Shown piece by piece: positions 5,965-6,596 of a stretch of DNA of 6,596 nt; positions within the stretch are counted from its first letter, which is position 1, and every line of letters starts with the position of its first letter. The stretch spans positions 1 to 6,596 of the forward strand of contig CAWUJS010000090.1 of assembly GCA_963922705.1 (NCBI GenBank), written 5' to 3'. This DNA comes from TMED27 sp963922705. GTDB taxonomy: Bacteria; Pseudomonadota; Alphaproteobacteria; Micavibrionales; Micavibrionaceae. The notes under the pieces are model-generated. The model was not told the DNA's origin. It saw nothing but the letters and a program-made list of their open reading frames with translations, and ran no database searches. Position numbers and translations under genes: made by a program.

Positions 5965-6596
5965 ATGTATAAACTACAAATTCATAAATTCTATAAAACA
6001 ATTGCTTCCAAAGCTCTCATGTTTTCCTGCGCTTTCAGTTTCGCATCTTTAGTGCCAAACCTGGTCATGGCACAGGCATCTACTGATCCATTTGCGCCTC
6101 CACCCGCTTTACCAGTTGATGGTGAGAATAGTGAGGGCATGCTACCCGATAATTCTGGTTTAGCATTTACCGGAGACGAAGCTTTCACCTTTGAAAAAAC
6201 ACCCGAAGAATTAGAAGAGGAAACGCGGCGAGAGGCTTTTGATGCTGCTCTCAACGGTCTTCTACCTCTTAGACCCGGAGAAATTCGTACATTACTTGAA
6301 AGGTTTGACCGCACACAAGAAACAGTCAGTATCCCGGTTCATCCAAGCCCTAAACCTGAATTTACTGTTCAGAACATTCCTTTGGATCCAGGAGTGGCAC
6401 CCGTTTCTATCAAGGTTTCTTATGGGCATATCACAACAATCAATATTCTGGATTCAACAGGTGCTCCATGGCCAATCGAAGATGTTGCATGGGCTGGTGA
6501 TTTTGAAATTATTGAAGCAACAACAAGTCCAATTTCAAATATTATCCGCATCACACCACAATCAGAATTTGCAGCAGGCAACATGTCTTTAAGGCT
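5965..6596 (+). CDS. icmK: Type IVB secretion system outer-membrane core protein IcmK/DotH (TraN-like), 3' truncated by window
   Basis: Starting at the ATG at 5965, the frame stays open for 210 codons to the window edge. Residues 1-38 look like a Sec signal peptide (HKFYKTIASK, a hydrophobic stretch, then VMAQA|S). An acidic, proline-rich linker (41-90) follows. The rest matches the DotH/IcmK/TraN family: LLPLRPGEIRTLLERFDRTQE (99-119), then VQNIPLDPGVAPVSIKVSYG (135-154), ITTINILDSTGAPWPI (156-171) and IIRITPQSEFAAGN (193-206). In Legionella DotH is part of the outer-membrane core complex with DotC, DotD, DotF and DotG, forming the outer part of the secretion channel. The missing C-terminal part should hold the rest of the conserved domain; icmE/dotG would be expected next. 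TAAGGG at 5949-5954 serves as the ribosome binding site. The 102-base gap after icmL leaves room for local control. Confidence 0.92.
   Translation, partial: MYKLQIHKFYKTIASKALMFSCAFSFASLVPNLVMAQASTDPFAPPPALPVDGENSEGMLPDNSGLAFTGDEAFTFEKTPEELEEETRREAFDAALNGLLPLRPGEIRTLLERFDRTQETVSIPVHPSPKPEFTVQNIPLDPGVAPVSIKVSYGHITTINILDSTGAPWPIEDVAWAGDFEIIEATTSPISNIIRITPQSEFAAGNMSLR

Noticed and set aside
5991..6314. Minus-strand open frame of 107 codons inside icmK
   Set aside because: It is a serine- and arginine-rich shadow of the icmK coding strand, which has clear family motifs in its own frame.
6239..6592. Plus-strand open frame of 117 codons overlapping icmK
   Set aside because: It is out of frame with icmK, whose frame shows the DotH signature throughout this span.
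1..6596. CRISPR arrays, insertion sequences or phage attachment sites
   Set aside because: No regularly spaced repeats, transposase or integrase motifs, or flanking direct repeats were found on either strand.

Overview
The window looks like the chromosome of an alphaproteobacterium-like organism of modest G+C content. It has the last codons of elongation factor Tu at the left edge, and core genes of a type IVB (Dot/Icm, also IncI Tra-like) secretion system at the right edge. The lineage is an inference from the EF-Tu tail and gene style; no rRNA or complete housekeeping gene is present to settle it.

Layout. Positions 1-83 encode the C-terminus of EF-Tu (+ strand). Positions 84-227 hold no gene, only two hairpin-forming inverted repeats between convergent genes. 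Positions 228-5012 are filled by three tandem minus-strand genes, transcribed right to left. They are separated by only 5 and 4 bases, and the two downstream ones have clear ribosome binding sites, so they are probably one operon. All three encode exported proteins of one paralogous family that I cannot name. They share an alpha-helical TEQ(L/M) segment, a DY(H/Q)PS...C motif, two further conserved cysteines, a DIDxxRT motif and a C-terminal PSY(W/Y)AQ...PDFYxNLYDKP block. The last gene of the operon carries an extra beta-rich N-terminal region of about 200 residues.

An AT-rich divergent intergenic region (about 5046-5181) separates this operon from plus-strand icmL/dotI (5182-5862, complete) and icmK/dotH (from 5965, running off the right edge). 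The order icmL-icmK matches the Legionella icmM-L-K-E segment and traM-traN of IncI plasmids.

Working model. IcmL/DotI is a bitopic inner-membrane protein with a periplasmic domain, and IcmK/DotH is a component of the outer-membrane core complex. The three divergent exported paralogs are plausible lineage-specific periplasmic or surface partners of this secretion machine. That role is inferred only from export signals, tandem paralogy and linkage. Points of interest are the paralog family itself, a C10 tract in the fifth percentile of icmL that could switch it off by slippage, a 10-bp inverted repeat bracketing the divergent promoter region, and a hairpin that would bury the icmK ribosome binding site.
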